A stretch of 64,000 nt of DNA from Fibrobacterota bacterium (GCA_023436145.1 JAEZKP010000043.1:1-64000); one strand, 5' to 3'; shown: positions 44,581 to 54,788, counted from the stretch's first letter. Numbers and translations: made by a program. Notes: generated by a model from the sequence alone, not told the origin.

Positions 44581-45372
44581 TTATTCGATAAGAGCAACTT
44601 TGATATCCTGACTCATTCCTCGTCCCAAAGCAACACGTGAGTTATTAATTAGAAGCACGGTACGCCCACCATGGTTAGTAATCACTGTACCTTCAACACC
44701 GGGAAGTAAACCCATATCCATAAGTCTCTGACGCATTTTACAGCCCTGAAAGAACTGCTCGCTATCGGATATCTCAGTAATTCGGAATTTGCCTCCGGAT
44801 TCCACCTTTGAAAGAGACATGCTTTCAGATGTGCCGTAACATTTATTGCACAAACCATGGATCTGCATTTTATGATCAAATGCATGAAATCCATGAATTC
44901 TTGCTTCCTTTAGCTGCAAATCCTCAATTTCCGGAGAATAGAACTCGATTATTTTGCCACATTTAAGACAGTAAAAATGATCATGGTGCTCACCAATATG
45001 CAGATGCTCATAACGCACCATATTATCACCAAATACCCGTTCCATGGCAAACCCATACTCAACCAGCAAAGAGAATGCATCCCTAATCGCAGAATCTGAG
45101 ATATTCATTTTGTGCAGTTGAACAAACCTGCGAATATCCTCGAGTGCCAGATGATTGTCGGTTGAGAAGAAAAATCCGATCAGCATCCGTAAATCATCAT
45201 CAACTGTGATTCCGTTATTTTTAAGGAATTCAAGACATTCGGTGAGTATCTGCTTATGCTTTCGGGTGTTGCTGCTACCCTTACTGATTGATTTTGTTTC
45301 AGTGTTGCAACATTTCCGGGATGATCTGTCCGGGTGAAAATGTCTTAAAAATTCTCTGAAATGTGTTCTCAT
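44581..45372 (-). CDS. Fur-family metalloregulator fused to a FeoA domain
   Basis: 263 aa. A 35-residue polar N-terminus precedes a Fur domain (about 40-170): winged helix followed by the Fur metal sites HIGEHHDHFYCLKCGKIIEF and IHGLCNKC (both CxxC zinc sites). After a short linker a FeoA/SH3-like domain (about 190-262) follows, with GGKFRITEI, KMRQRLMDMGLLPG and RVALGRGMSQDIKV. FeoA domains are usually stand-alone, with FeoB, or fused to DtxR-type regulators; fusion to Fur is unusual. It should be a metal-dependent DNA-binding repressor whose FeoA part may tune metal or protein contacts. No feoB is in the window. Confidence 0.93.
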   Translation of the reverse strand: MRTHFREFLRHFHPDRSSRKCCNTETKSISKGSSNTRKHKQILTECLEFLKNNGITVDDDLRMLIGFFFSTDNHLALEDIRRFVQLHKMNISDSAIRDAFSLLVEYGFAMERVFGDNMVRYEHLHIGEHHDHFYCLKCGKIIEFYSPEIEDLQLKEARIHGFHAFDHKMQIHGLCNKCYGTSESMSLSKVESGGKFRITEISDSEQFFQGCKMRQRLMDMGLLPGVEGTVITNHGGRTVLLINNSRVALGRGMSQDIKVALIE

Positions 45373-45672
45373 TTTTTACATCCTGGGCCAAACAGAGCAA
45401 CAGAATATATTTCTCTTTCAGATGATAATGCAAGCATCATAGTGTTACGGCGATGTACAATGTTATATTAGTCCTGAAGTGAATATTTTTTCTCTGCTAA
45501 GGGAAAACAGAAACAAATTAAAGCGAACAGTTCTAATGGAGCATCCCGTATCGCCTTCTGCATATCCGGTCCACAGCATATTAACCATATAAGCTTTCAG
45601 ATCGGTTACTTCAAAGGTGAACAGAACTGTGTGCCTGCTGATCAGGTTTAATAAAGATATGAGAGATAATTC
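45373..45672. promoter_or_regulatory. Divergent control region with a possible Fur-type operator
   Basis: 300 bp between the Fur-FeoA gene and the outer-membrane protein gene, with no ORF of note. At 45421-45440 GATGATAATGCAAGCATCAT has ATGAT arms around a GCAAGC core and contains one GATAAT hexamer, so it could be an autoregulatory site. The match to the 19-bp Fur box is only partial. Confidence 0.3.
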
Positions 45673-46791
45673 TTGAAAAAATTTTTTTTGTTTATTTTAA
45701 CACTCACCACTATCATCGCAGCTGAATCGGACAGGATAACTCTGGTTCAGAATCGTTTCTACGGCGCATCAACCAAATCACTGGCTGATGCTGGAATAGC
45801 ATTCCCTTCGGAAGTATTTTCCGGGCTTCTAAACCCCGCACTTACCTTCTCTCATCATAAGACTGTGCCACAATCACATGGGACCATGGCAATTGGTTAT
45901 GGAAGGGACAGCATCTTTAACAGACATATGCTGCCTGCAGGGTTCAGCTACTCAAATGATGAAGGATCAATAGGATTGTTTTATCGATACATGAAGGGTA
46001 AAAAAGAGATTCTTCAGCATGAGATGACCATAAATATTGCAAGTCAGATTTTCGCCAAGTCCGATGTTCAGGGAGCAGTTGATTTTGGTATGAATCTCCG
46101 TTTTGAGAAAATGGTATGGGAGAACAGACCTTCCAGAGCAGAATATTTTCTGGCGGATGATTCGGGTAGTTTTACTACTGTGTTTTCTTCTGATACTTAT
46201 CATTTATTAAATGACTATTCAATCAGAGATAAGCGTGCTTTACTGGATATCGGTTTTTATCAACCGCATGTTATTGATGGTGTCGATTTTGGACTTGTCA
46301 TTAGAAATCTGGTGGGATACGTATGGACTTATGGAAATCCAGATACTGTTTTTTATGACACATTGACGGATTCACAAGGTGCCGATTCTGCGATAGTAAA
46401 AACTTATTCTTTTACTGGCAATAAGAAAGCAGATCGTGGATGGACAAAGGGTATTGATCGTACACTGACTATCGGGTTAGCTTACCATGCTGCAATGAGC
46501 AGCAATAGAATACTGTTGAATTTCCCGGTTGATCTTGAGATCCGTGGTCTTTTCAACCGGCACTTAAAAAACCACTACATATTCAGAGGTGGAGTGGAAG
46601 CGGATATCGCCGGATATGTGATGCTGCGATTTGGTTATGCACGTGCTCCTGGCAGACTCCGCTCCAGCTGGGAAGAGATCAGAAACATCAATGTGTTTAC
46701 TGGCGGAGCCGGCCTGAAATTTTCTTCTCTGTCATTTGATTTTTATATGTCTGAGCGCACATTCGGTGTTAGTGGATCGTTTAATTATTAG
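45673..46791 (+). CDS. Outer-membrane beta-barrel-like protein
   Basis: 372 aa. TTG start with GAGAGAT about 8 bp upstream; the signal peptide is KKFFLFILTLTTIIAA. Alternating aromatic strands throughout and a C-terminal GVSGSFNY ending in Tyr fit a Gram-negative outer-membrane barrel. RFYGASTKSLADAGIAFPSE and GLLNPALTF recall PorV/FadL-like N-termini of the Bacteroidota-Fibrobacterota lineage (AxGNAxxA-like followed by NPA). A porin, transporter or PorV-type secretion component is possible; the exact family is not settled. Confidence 0.75.
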   Translation: MKKFFLFILTLTTIIAAESDRITLVQNRFYGASTKSLADAGIAFPSEVFSGLLNPALTFSHHKTVPQSHGTMAIGYGRDSIFNRHMLPAGFSYSNDEGSIGLFYRYMKGKKEILQHEMTINIASQIFAKSDVQGAVDFGMNLRFEKMVWENRPSRAEYFLADDSGSFTTVFSSDTYHLLNDYSIRDKRALLDIGFYQPHVIDGVDFGLVIRNLVGYVWTYGNPDTVFYDTLTDSQGADSAIVKTYSFTGNKKADRGWTKGIDRTLTIGLAYHAAMSSNRILLNFPVDLEIRGLFNRHLKNHYIFRGGVEADIAGYVMLRFGYARAPGRLRSSWEEIRNINVFTGGAGLKFSSLSFDFYMSERTFGVSGSFNY

Positions 46792-47241
46792 GATGGACAT
46801 GGGGCTTTCCTTCCGAAACGAATTCTGGTATACTCCCGACAAAGCATTTTAACATCCGCATTACTGCAACATAGCATTTTAATTCTTTTGAAATATACAA
46901 ACATTCAACACTGCTTGAAAAAAGAGCTGTCATTCATCAGACAACGAGTATTATTTGACTTTTTTTAATTTCGACTGTAATTCCAGCAGGACATATTTGA
47001 AAGGCCATGATCATTAACTGCTTTTAGGTAGTGTTCAGAGACCCATAGCCATAACCAATTTTTCCATTCTGTTTTCATGGAGGCTCTGTTATGCTATCGA
47101 ATCAAAAAACCGCTCCGTACTGAGAAGCTCAGTGGCTGGAGCGTTTTTGTTATTGAGTAAATACAAAAACAGACCATTCCTTTCAAGTGTTCTGATTCAC
47201 TTCTATAAATTCCAGGAAGGTTTTTAAAGCATTAGAACCGC
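46792..47241. other. 450-bp intergenic region containing a bidirectional terminator and a possible small RNA
   Basis: No ORF is convincing. At 47104-47148 CGCTCC (47111-47116) pairs with GGAGCG (47138-47143) around an inner ACTGAG/CTCAGT hairpin, flanked by A6 and T5 so that it works in both directions between the two convergent genes. About 150 bp upstream, TTGACT (46955-46960) with a TGTAAT element at 15-bp spacing could be a promoter for a short RNA that ends at this terminator. The RNA is speculative. Confidence 0.45.
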
Positions 47242-50130
47242 TCAATCTCCAGAGTACTCGATTTTCTCTATAATGCTGGTTGTGTCAGTTAACAAGTTAC
47301 CGGGTTCCCCACAATTTTCAAAAGCAGGAGTAACTTTCTTTATGTATCGCTCATATTGCGAATAGAATCCATCCGGACTTTTAATTCCCCCGGTCTTCAA
47401 AAGATTTGTAGTCAGGAAGCGGTGGAGAGACTTTCCATCACGTGGTCCGGTATATTTGGTATTGCATTCACCTATACAAGCCACAGTGATATCATGGATA
47501 TCGGTTTGCCCACTGTTTTTGCCAAATCGGTCCAAATCGACTCTGATAACAGCATTCCACAGACCATAGCAGGTTCTCTCTTTGCTGGAAGCCTCTACAT
47601 TGAAAGGTCTCATAATATCATCCGTAGTCCCGCTTTTGGCAAAATTAGACAACGGTTCATTTAATATATATGCATCCGGATGAAAAGCAGTATCAGTTAA
47701 AGAGGGATCAAAGGGAGAAATCTGATAAGCGATATCATAACTACTCAAGCCGTCAGCCTGATTTGAGGTCAGTCTTTTATGCATTCCCAGCAATGAAGGT
47801 CTGATATTGTTGATATCCGCATAGGGGTGATAGCGGCGGATTGTATCATTAATGGGAACATTTTCCCCATTTAATACCATGCTATCAATAACTAACGAGG
47901 GGTGTTCTGCGGGTTGTTCGATCAGATCATTGTTGTAAAAAACATTAAACAGATGCATCTGTTCATAAAGTGTCATTTCCAGAGTTCCTAAAGCAATCGA
48001 ATACATGCTGTCAGAAATGGGGGCTTTTCTACCAAAGGAATACATGTAATCTACATCTGCACCTACTATTCTGGTGAATTCCTTATAGGCACGTACCCCA
48101 GTCATGTAGGTAAGTTTCAGTGAATCCTTTACTCTGGAGAATGCGCCGGTTCTGTAAAGCAGTTGCACAAGCTGGAAAGCATCAGATCTGACCTCAAAGT
48201 TGGGATTAAATATGCTGCGGTTCATACGTAAAAGTGTCTCAACTGCCAGAATGTTATTGGAAGTTGCCAGAAGATCAAACACATATTGACATCCATCGAA
48301 AGCATTTTTATAGTTGTGAACCGGATAACCTTTCCCTTTTATGGGGCTGTTATGAAAAATCACTCCGGTTCTGATACCTTTTTTATAATCGAAGTCCCTT
48401 CTCCAGGTCACGTCCTCCTTGACTTCAACAGTATCGGTCCATTTGGAATAGGGCTTAAAAATCCCCAGGTCATAATTAAGGGTATTAAGGATTGGTTTAG
48501 CAGTTGAGGAACCATTCGGAGTTTTGTTTTTCAAAAGACAAGCCAGTTTTGATCCTACTTTATCTTTGGAGTAATAGGCCAGCAGTTTTCCAGAGCGGGA
48601 ATCCATGATACTATAGGCAAAATATTGACCATTGACAGCAACCGGTTTTCGCAGATAGAAAAACGTGCTTCTGCGGAATTTATTTCTGGCAATCTTTTTA
48701 TACCTTATATTTACAATTATAGTATCTCCCGGATTGCATCTGGTATAAAAAGTGGAGCCTGGTTCGTGAAAATTAACCGTGTCTTTCAGTATTTTTACCA
48801 GCCGGACAGAATCTTTGGGGGTCTTATCCAGTTCAACAGTTGCAGAATCACTCCCTATTCTTACCTCATCGACTATAGTAGTATCTTTACCATACCCTCT
48901 CTGATTTACCAATTTTTCCAGTGTTTCCTGCAGGTCTTTATCAATTGTTAATTTTATCAGCAGGTTACCTTTTTTCCTTACCAGAGAGTTTGGATCGAGG
49001 AGGTCCATTTGCATAAGCTGTTCTGCATCAGAGCCGTTTCTTTTCAGAGTAAGAAGCCAGAATTCATTAGCCAGATCGACCAGTGCACCATAGCCCCCCT
49101 GAAAAGTTCTGGGCTGATTAAATTTCAAAGAATCTATCTCAGAGAGGACCAAAGCTCTTTTTTCCGGCCCCCACCCCAGCATCTCACCCATTCGTTCCAT
49201 GTCTATTTTACACTGTCTGGAAATCTTTGTTTTGTAGTTTCTACCCCATTTCACCATACGTGCCAGATAGACACATTCGGCGTCAGTTAATTCATTGAGG
49301 TTTTTGTTGAACAAGCCTCTGGCAATATCCTTATATCCGATCATGCCGTAATCGCTGGTTACACAATGGTTAAGGTATACTTCCAGAATATCTTCAGCTG
49401 AATACAATTTTCTCAGAGCAACCGCCAGTCGAAGTTCACGTTTTTTACGATCAACAGACTTACTTACCATCCGCATCCCTTTTTCATCCAGTTTTGAAAT
49501 GAAAAGTTTTGCCACCTGTTGAGTAATAGTAGATGTACCACGCGGAGAAACCACTTTGAAATTCAGAATTGATTCTTTTACCGCCCTTAGAAAGGCACGA
49601 ACAAAGCTGTCAAATTCTATACCCATGGTATTGGAATAAAAATTTTTATCTTCAGCTGCAAGAAGAGCAGTAACCAGAGTTGGAGGAATTTCTTCGAGTC
49701 TGGCTCTCTGATGATCAGTTTTGATTTTAGCCAGAGGCCGGTTAAATCTGTCCACAATCTCAATGGTATTTGAGTATTGCCGCACTTCCCTGAGCCGGTC
49801 AATAATGGAAAGAGATGGGTAATCATCAAGAGTAACCCCATCAACGACTCTGATCTCGCAATGATCATTCTGTTTGTCTCTGTCAACAATACGTGCGGCT
49901 TCCTGGTTCATAGCCTCATCAGTAAGCACATCCTGCCAACCAGCCCCATACTCGGTGGATAGAAGTCCTCTTTTTTCCAGATCAACCAGCTTTTCGCCCC
50001 ACTGAAGGAAATAGCGATTAAAAGCTGCTCTGGCCAGTAGAAATCCTGGATATGCACCAATGGCTGAAAGAGCTATAATCCCGACACATACCCACAGGGT
50101 AATCTTTAATATTCTTTTGTTCTTTTCCAT
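47242..50130 (-). CDS. Class A penicillin-binding protein (PBP1a-like), transglycosylase plus transpeptidase
   Basis: 962 aa from the ATG at 50130; an in-frame ATG at 50184 would add 18 residues without a better ribosome site. A basic tail and one membrane segment (about 7-34) anchor it. Transglycosylase GT51 (about 135-330) has EDKNFY with the catalytic Glu near 160, RGTSTITQQVAK and the YLN loop. The transpeptidase has SxxK (STAK near 540), SNN and KSGT near 830. It polymerises glycan strands and cross-links peptides on the periplasmic side. Large spacer domains of about 200 residues separate the two catalytic parts, longer than in Escherichia PBP1a. Confidence 0.92.
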   Translation of the reverse strand: MEKNKRILKITLWVCVGIIALSAIGAYPGFLLARAAFNRYFLQWGEKLVDLEKRGLLSTEYGAGWQDVLTDEAMNQEAARIVDRDKQNDHCEIRVVDGVTLDDYPSLSIIDRLREVRQYSNTIEIVDRFNRPLAKIKTDHQRARLEEIPPTLVTALLAAEDKNFYSNTMGIEFDSFVRAFLRAVKESILNFKVVSPRGTSTITQQVAKLFISKLDEKGMRMVSKSVDRKKRELRLAVALRKLYSAEDILEVYLNHCVTSDYGMIGYKDIARGLFNKNLNELTDAECVYLARMVKWGRNYKTKISRQCKIDMERMGEMLGWGPEKRALVLSEIDSLKFNQPRTFQGGYGALVDLANEFWLLTLKRNGSDAEQLMQMDLLDPNSLVRKKGNLLIKLTIDKDLQETLEKLVNQRGYGKDTTIVDEVRIGSDSATVELDKTPKDSVRLVKILKDTVNFHEPGSTFYTRCNPGDTIIVNIRYKKIARNKFRRSTFFYLRKPVAVNGQYFAYSIMDSRSGKLLAYYSKDKVGSKLACLLKNKTPNGSSTAKPILNTLNYDLGIFKPYSKWTDTVEVKEDVTWRRDFDYKKGIRTGVIFHNSPIKGKGYPVHNYKNAFDGCQYVFDLLATSNNILAVETLLRMNRSIFNPNFEVRSDAFQLVQLLYRTGAFSRVKDSLKLTYMTGVRAYKEFTRIVGADVDYMYSFGRKAPISDSMYSIALGTLEMTLYEQMHLFNVFYNNDLIEQPAEHPSLVIDSMVLNGENVPINDTIRRYHPYADINNIRPSLLGMHKRLTSNQADGLSSYDIAYQISPFDPSLTDTAFHPDAYILNEPLSNFAKSGTTDDIMRPFNVEASSKERTCYGLWNAVIRVDLDRFGKNSGQTDIHDITVACIGECNTKYTGPRDGKSLHRFLTTNLLKTGGIKSPDGFYSQYERYIKKVTPAFENCGEPGNLLTDTTSIIEKIEYSGD

Positions 50131-50407
50131 TTTATAAAAAACCCGAAATAATGAGGATAAATGGCAGATCCTGAAGCGATCCATAGTCTAAAGATATAGA
50201 ATTTTAAATCTACTCTATTTTATAGACGATGTTCAAGAAATCCAACCTAAAAGATGGACAATTATAGTTATTACAGTATATTTTTATATATCCAAATCGG
50301 GCAATTCTTAAGGTGAGGTATAGACACACACTTCTGCGATTGTGCCCATACCCTGCAGAGTAGAATTGTCCGTTTTAAATTTTTATAAAAAAAGCGGGAG
50401 ATTAGTG

Positions 50408-52087
50408 ATGAGATGTTTTCAAGTCAGAAGCCTGATTTTCGCAGTTTGTATACTTGTGGTCGGTTGTGCTCAGCGGACAATCACCCGGATCGAATCTCTT
50501 CAGGCACCATGTCCCAGAGTATTATCTCAGGACAGCGACACAATTTGCTATGCAGTTGCCTTTAATGATACAAACGAACGGGAAACATTTATCTCCTCAT
50601 TTAAGCAGTTTCTGGAGAAATACCCATTTGTTACCATGACAAAAGACACAGTACGCAACTATGTCCGTATTGATCTTCTGCCATCTTCTGCCCAGGTGAA
50701 TCTCGAACAGCCAATCACCAGAATTGAACAGACTCAGATAGTTGAGGATATCATAGAGGAGACCCTGGATGCGGTCAGTTTGGATTCCACCACGGAAGTG
50801 ACAGATTCAATTTTACCTGGATTTGGGGGTAGTGTCCGGATCTATTTCCCCCGCAAAAATGTAGATCCTCTTTTTTCCCGTTTATTCAACGTCTTTCCAT
50901 TCAGTCTCAACAATGTCACAGATCAATCGGAAAACTCATCTCTGGTAATCGCCGATTCCTCTCCTCACAGAATCACTCTTAAAATTAATGGCAGATTCAC
51001 CAATGCCGAAAACCGTACACTTACAGCTCTTGACTTTATAGATAACTGGACTTCGATTTTGAAAAAGTATCCTGCAGAGGGTTATTCATTGTTTAGAAAC
51101 ATTGTTGGAATACCCGAATTTATCTCCGGCAATGAAGCAACAGTCAGAGGTTTCAGTGCTCTGGATGAGAACACGATCACTTTACGGTTGGCAAGTAACG
51201 ATACTCTGGCAGCGTCACGTCTACGCAGTCGCAGACTGGTTGATGACAGGTTGAAACTGGGTTTATATCACATCTCCCGGAAAAGCGAGGATAATCTGGA
51301 GCTTCTGGCGAATGGCAATTCCACCCCGGATAAACCATTTCTGGAAAAGATATTTTTACACACCGGAGGGGATCCTAATCCGATTCTTTCATTTACGTTA
51401 AATAAATATGATGCAGTGGTTCTGACCTCCATAAACGATCTTGAATATGCACGGAGAAATCTTTCAGGAAACTCCTCCCTTCAGGAAATTCCTGGAGAGA
51501 GGTATTTTCTGGCCAATGCATCACAGGATAAAGCATTCAGACAATTTCTTAGAAGTAAGGTAAATAATGCTGATATGCTTCGCAATGTCGTCAAAGCGGA
51601 AGGTTCGCCCATTAACTCGGTTGTTGTAGAGAATCTGGAATTTACTGAATCACAGGATATGAGCCCCATCCAGTTTTCTTCAACTCAGACATATAAACTC
51701 ATTTATTGCAAAGATGATCAGATATCCAAAAGTATTGCAGAAAAGCTGCTGGCTACTCTTTCGCATTCCAAAATAGCGGTTAATCTGGCAGCACTTGACA
51801 ATTTGGAGTACGAGCGCTGTCTGATTGCCAGAAATTATGACTGTGCAGTTGGATGGGTACCACAGAACATCACTCATAACAAAAGCGAACAACTGAGATT
51901 AGCCTCAATCTGGTTTAATGATGAAACCGATGAACTTAAACGCCTTCAGGAGAATGCAGAAATCCCACTTTTCTCTGTTAAGAGATATCTGTTGAAAAGA
52001 AATAACCTGCATTTATTCAGAAACAGCATTCAGGGACTTTTCCGCAAAATTGAACAGGCCCCTATCCAGCCGGTAAATGAGAACTGA
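50408..52087 (+). CDS. Family-5 extracellular solute-binding lipoprotein (orphan)
   Basis: 559 aa from the ATG at 50408, with GGGAG 8 bp upstream; the frame extends to a GTG at 50342 but the signal peptide starts at the later ATG. The lipobox is LVVGC. Residues about 150-500 match the SBP_bac_5 fold (peptide/oligopeptide binding), with TALDFIDNWTSILKKYPAEG and DENTITLRLAS; the N-terminal 130 residues are unassigned. It probably binds peptides or nickel-type ligands for an ABC importer, but no permease or ATPase genes are near. It could be a receptor or a divergent scaffold. Confidence 0.82.
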   Translation: MRCFQVRSLIFAVCILVVGCAQRTITRIESLQAPCPRVLSQDSDTICYAVAFNDTNERETFISSFKQFLEKYPFVTMTKDTVRNYVRIDLLPSSAQVNLEQPITRIEQTQIVEDIIEETLDAVSLDSTTEVTDSILPGFGGSVRIYFPRKNVDPLFSRLFNVFPFSLNNVTDQSENSSLVIADSSPHRITLKINGRFTNAENRTLTALDFIDNWTSILKKYPAEGYSLFRNIVGIPEFISGNEATVRGFSALDENTITLRLASNDTLAASRLRSRRLVDDRLKLGLYHISRKSEDNLELLANGNSTPDKPFLEKIFLHTGGDPNPILSFTLNKYDAVVLTSINDLEYARRNLSGNSSLQEIPGERYFLANASQDKAFRQFLRSKVNNADMLRNVVKAEGSPINSVVVENLEFTESQDMSPIQFSSTQTYKLIYCKDDQISKSIAEKLLATLSHSKIAVNLAALDNLEYERCLIARNYDCAVGWVPQNITHNKSEQLRLASIWFNDETDELKRLQENAEIPLFSVKRYLLKRNNLHLFRNSIQGLFRKIEQAPIQPVNEN

Positions 52088-52103
52088 GCAGTTCTCATTT
52101 TTT
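52075..52103 (+). terminator. Intrinsic terminator overlapping the stop codon of the solute-binding protein
   Basis: AAATGAGAACT (52075-52085) pairs with AGTTCTCATTT (52090-52100) around loop GAGC and is followed by TTT, giving a six-T run at 52098-52103. The stop codon TGA (52085-52087) is inside the hairpin. Confidence 0.8.
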
Positions 52104-52411
52104 CCATTTTGTAATGTTTTTTGTTTTCCCTAAATAAACCTGAATATTAAGTTTCCATCACGCTGCTCAGAAATTATTTTCTTTTTTTCTTCTGTTCATT
52201 TTTCTTTCCTTTTTTTCCGAAAATAGAAAACATTTACCGGTTAGCAATGTTTTGGGCCATTTCTATTGAGACCTTTTTTTCATGTTCTTAGCCGGATAAT
52301 CGCTGTAGTTTCAATGGCATTTGGTTTGCGTTTTTTTAAATTACTGAAATTGCAGCCCGCCGGGTATTCTGTTCTCAATGCTATAGATCTCCCACTTTGT
52401 GAGGAGTACTC
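52104..52411 (+). other. T-rich intergenic stretch, no gene seen
   Basis: 308 bp between the terminator and the diguanylate cyclase. T-tracts dominate. No ORF with a ribosome site is present. The cyclase has a strong Shine-Dalgarno (GAGGAG) at its end, so the promoter must lie here but is not clear. Confidence 0.5.
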
Positions 52412-53704
52412 ATGCAATATTTCCTTCAAAGCCCAGTTGTATTTATAATGGTAGTAATATTGGGAGTTGTATCAATTTTCAGCTATCCTGCATACAGCTC
52501 ACTTTTTTACCGCTTAGGTTTTGATTTGGTTTTATTGTCTCTATTCACCTTTGTTATGATAAGAAACCGTCTCACAGAAAAACATAAAATCAAAACAGTT
52601 GCAGAATCATCGCAAAAAACCACCAGTGAAGGCATAAAGGAAGTGCCAGTACCCGAAAACAATCAGCAATCGTCAATATCAGTCACTTCCAGTATGCAAA
52701 ATCATGAAATCCTGCAATCGATTCTTACAGATATTCACTCATCATACGATAGCAGTAAACTCAGATCTTTGATTATCAAAAATGCAGTGCTTCTGACCGG
52801 TGCACATGGAGGTAAACTGGGGATTACTGAATCAGGAGAACTCAACTCCGGTTTCGATGCACATTACATCTACTCACCTTTTCAAATAGATCTTCCTTCA
52901 GATTGCCAACCGATCATGAACACAGTAGCAGCCAGCAAAAAAGCGGTTAAGACCAGTTTTTCTGATTCTAAACATGGAGAAAACTGTTATTTATTGGCGG
53001 TACCACTTATTAGAGATAATTTAACCAACGGAGTTATATTAGTAGTAAACAAAAGCACTCAGTTCTGCGAAAGAGATCTGGTAAATCTCAACCTTTTTGC
53101 CTCTCAGGCAGCATTAGCCATTAATAACACCAGGTTATTTGAGGAAGCAATCCGCCAGGCGCAAACCGATTCGCTCACCGGTCTTTATAATCACCGGCAT
53201 TTTTTTGAGCTTGCCAAAAAGGAGATAAACCGTGCCCAACGCTATAAACATACTCTAACTGTAGTGATGGTCGATATAGATCTTTTCAAATACGTAAATG
53301 ACACTTTCGGTCATCCTGCAGGTGATCAGGTGATAATAACCATCGCAAACCTGTGCCGTAAACATTTCCGTAACATTGATATTGTAGGCAGATACGGTGG
53401 AGAGGAGTTTTCCATATTGCTTCCTGAAACACCGGTAGAAACAGCCGCAGAAGTGGCTGAGCGGCTTAGAAATACTGTCGAAAAAACTGTTATCTCCTAT
53501 CATCGCCGCCATATTTCGGTAACGGTAAGCCTCGGTCTGGCGTCACTGAGAAACGATTGTACCTCATTAACCCGCCTTATAGAGCGGGCTGACACTGCAC
53601 TTTATCACGCCAAAGCCCAGGGAAGAAACAGGGTAGTTATTTGGAAAGCATCGATGTGTTATGTGGGTGCGATAAAGCACCCCAGGACTTTTCTGAGATT
53701 TTAA
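52412..53704 (+). CDS. GAF-GGDEF diguanylate cyclase
   Basis: 430 aa. Two N-terminal membrane segments (about 7-22 and 30-48) anchor it. A linker precedes a GAF domain (about 95-245) and a GGDEF domain (about 258-415) with DSLTGLYNHRHFF, DIDLFKYVND, the active site GGEEF and an RNID inhibitory site five residues before it. It should make c-di-GMP in response to a GAF ligand, with product feedback. GAGGAG lies 5 bp before the ATG. Second GGDEF protein in the window; this one has no hydrolase domain. Confidence 0.94.
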   Translation: MQYFLQSPVVFIMVVILGVVSIFSYPAYSSLFYRLGFDLVLLSLFTFVMIRNRLTEKHKIKTVAESSQKTTSEGIKEVPVPENNQQSSISVTSSMQNHEILQSILTDIHSSYDSSKLRSLIIKNAVLLTGAHGGKLGITESGELNSGFDAHYIYSPFQIDLPSDCQPIMNTVAASKKAVKTSFSDSKHGENCYLLAVPLIRDNLTNGVILVVNKSTQFCERDLVNLNLFASQAALAINNTRLFEEAIRQAQTDSLTGLYNHRHFFELAKKEINRAQRYKHTLTVVMVDIDLFKYVNDTFGHPAGDQVIITIANLCRKHFRNIDIVGRYGGEEFSILLPETPVETAAEVAERLRNTVEKTVISYHRRHISVTVSLGLASLRNDCTSLTRLIERADTALYHAKAQGRNRVVIWKASMCYVGAIKHPRTFLRF

Positions 53705-53807
53705 ATTGGATAGCCTGTGGAAATTGTGGCAGTTCATCTGATAATCCTTAATACTAATGCACTTTTTCCTTGGCCGCAGATTTAGCCAGCTATTATGATT
53801 TTAGGTA

Positions 53808-54788
53808 CTATTTAGCCGGATAGATGAGTTTTTCCCACGTTTCGTTGCTGATAGAACCCAGTTTGGCAAAAAGTTCTCCCGCCTTCTGAGCTTCATTTAA
53901 AGTCAATTTTACCTCCAACCGGTTTTTCTCAAAAAATTCAGATACATTGAAATGGATTCTTGCCGGATCCGGATTGACTTTGTTAACCAGCGCTGACCAC
54001 CTCTGCTTTAGTTCGACCAGATTAGGAAAGCGCTTTTTAAAGATCTGATCCCTGATTTTTTGAGCCTTCTGGGGTTGATTGATCGATCCATTTTCCAGGA
54101 TTTCTGTAATCGTTATTTCCCCAAGAAGAGCATGAACAGAACATTGTTCTGTAAACGCTATTTCCGGCAACCATTCTATAAGCTCCCTTTGCTGCTGACG
54201 GGAGAAGCTCACTTTTGAGAATAGACTCAAGAAAGCATCACGATCCACTGTACTCATTGAATTCAAATCAGAAGCGACTGTACAATCAGCAACTCCACTA
54301 TCCACAGCATTTAATACAGGAAGTGCACAAGTTAACAACCGTTCCAGTTCAAATCTCTCTTTATCGGAGATTCCCAGTCCGCAAACGATTCTTTTATATT
54401 CCTGGTCATCTAAATTGACTTTTAACCAATTTAAAAACAATATTTTTTCCTTTAGCAAAAGCGTGCGGCCGCGGTTTAAGAGAATCCTGAGCAGAGAATA
54501 AACGAAGCTGTCGCAAACTGAATCTATAATTGCAAAATCGGCTTCTTCGATTTTTCTTCTGCGCAGCAGAACTAAACGCTTACACCCATCGATTATTGTA
54601 TAGCGGGAATTTTTCTTACACACAATAATCGGTGGCATAACAGTGCAATACTGATTCTGCACCGGAATATCAGGTTCAAAGAGAGTATCCGGAAAATCAA
54701 CCTTTTCAACCAATAATCTGGAATAGATCAGATTGATCCCTTCCCCACTTTCAGCAGTGAGTTTCTGCAATATATCTGTACTTTTCAT
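53808..54788 (-). CDS. ParB-like-domain protein, coupled to GT2
   Basis: 326 aa from the ATG at 54788, with AAGGA 6 bp upstream. Residues about 45-110 resemble the ParB/sulfiredoxin-like domain (MPPIIVCKKNSRYTIIDGCKRL, then VLLRRRKIEEADFAIIDS), with IDGCKRL in place of the GERR motif. The remaining 200 residues are helical (DNA-binding or protein-binding) and unlike classical ParB. It differs from the ParB near dnaA. Its start lies 38 bp inside the glycosyltransferase gene, so both are translated from one mRNA. A regulatory link between the two is inferred only from that. Confidence 0.72.
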   Translation of the reverse strand: MKSTDILQKLTAESGEGINLIYSRLLVEKVDFPDTLFEPDIPVQNQYCTVMPPIIVCKKNSRYTIIDGCKRLVLLRRRKIEEADFAIIDSVCDSFVYSLLRILLNRGRTLLLKEKILFLNWLKVNLDDQEYKRIVCGLGISDKERFELERLLTCALPVLNAVDSGVADCTVASDLNSMSTVDRDAFLSLFSKVSFSRQQQRELIEWLPEIAFTEQCSVHALLGEITITEILENGSINQPQKAQKIRDQIFKKRFPNLVELKQRWSALVNKVNPDPARIHFNVSEFFEKNRLEVKLTLNEAQKAGELFAKLGSISNETWEKLIYPAK

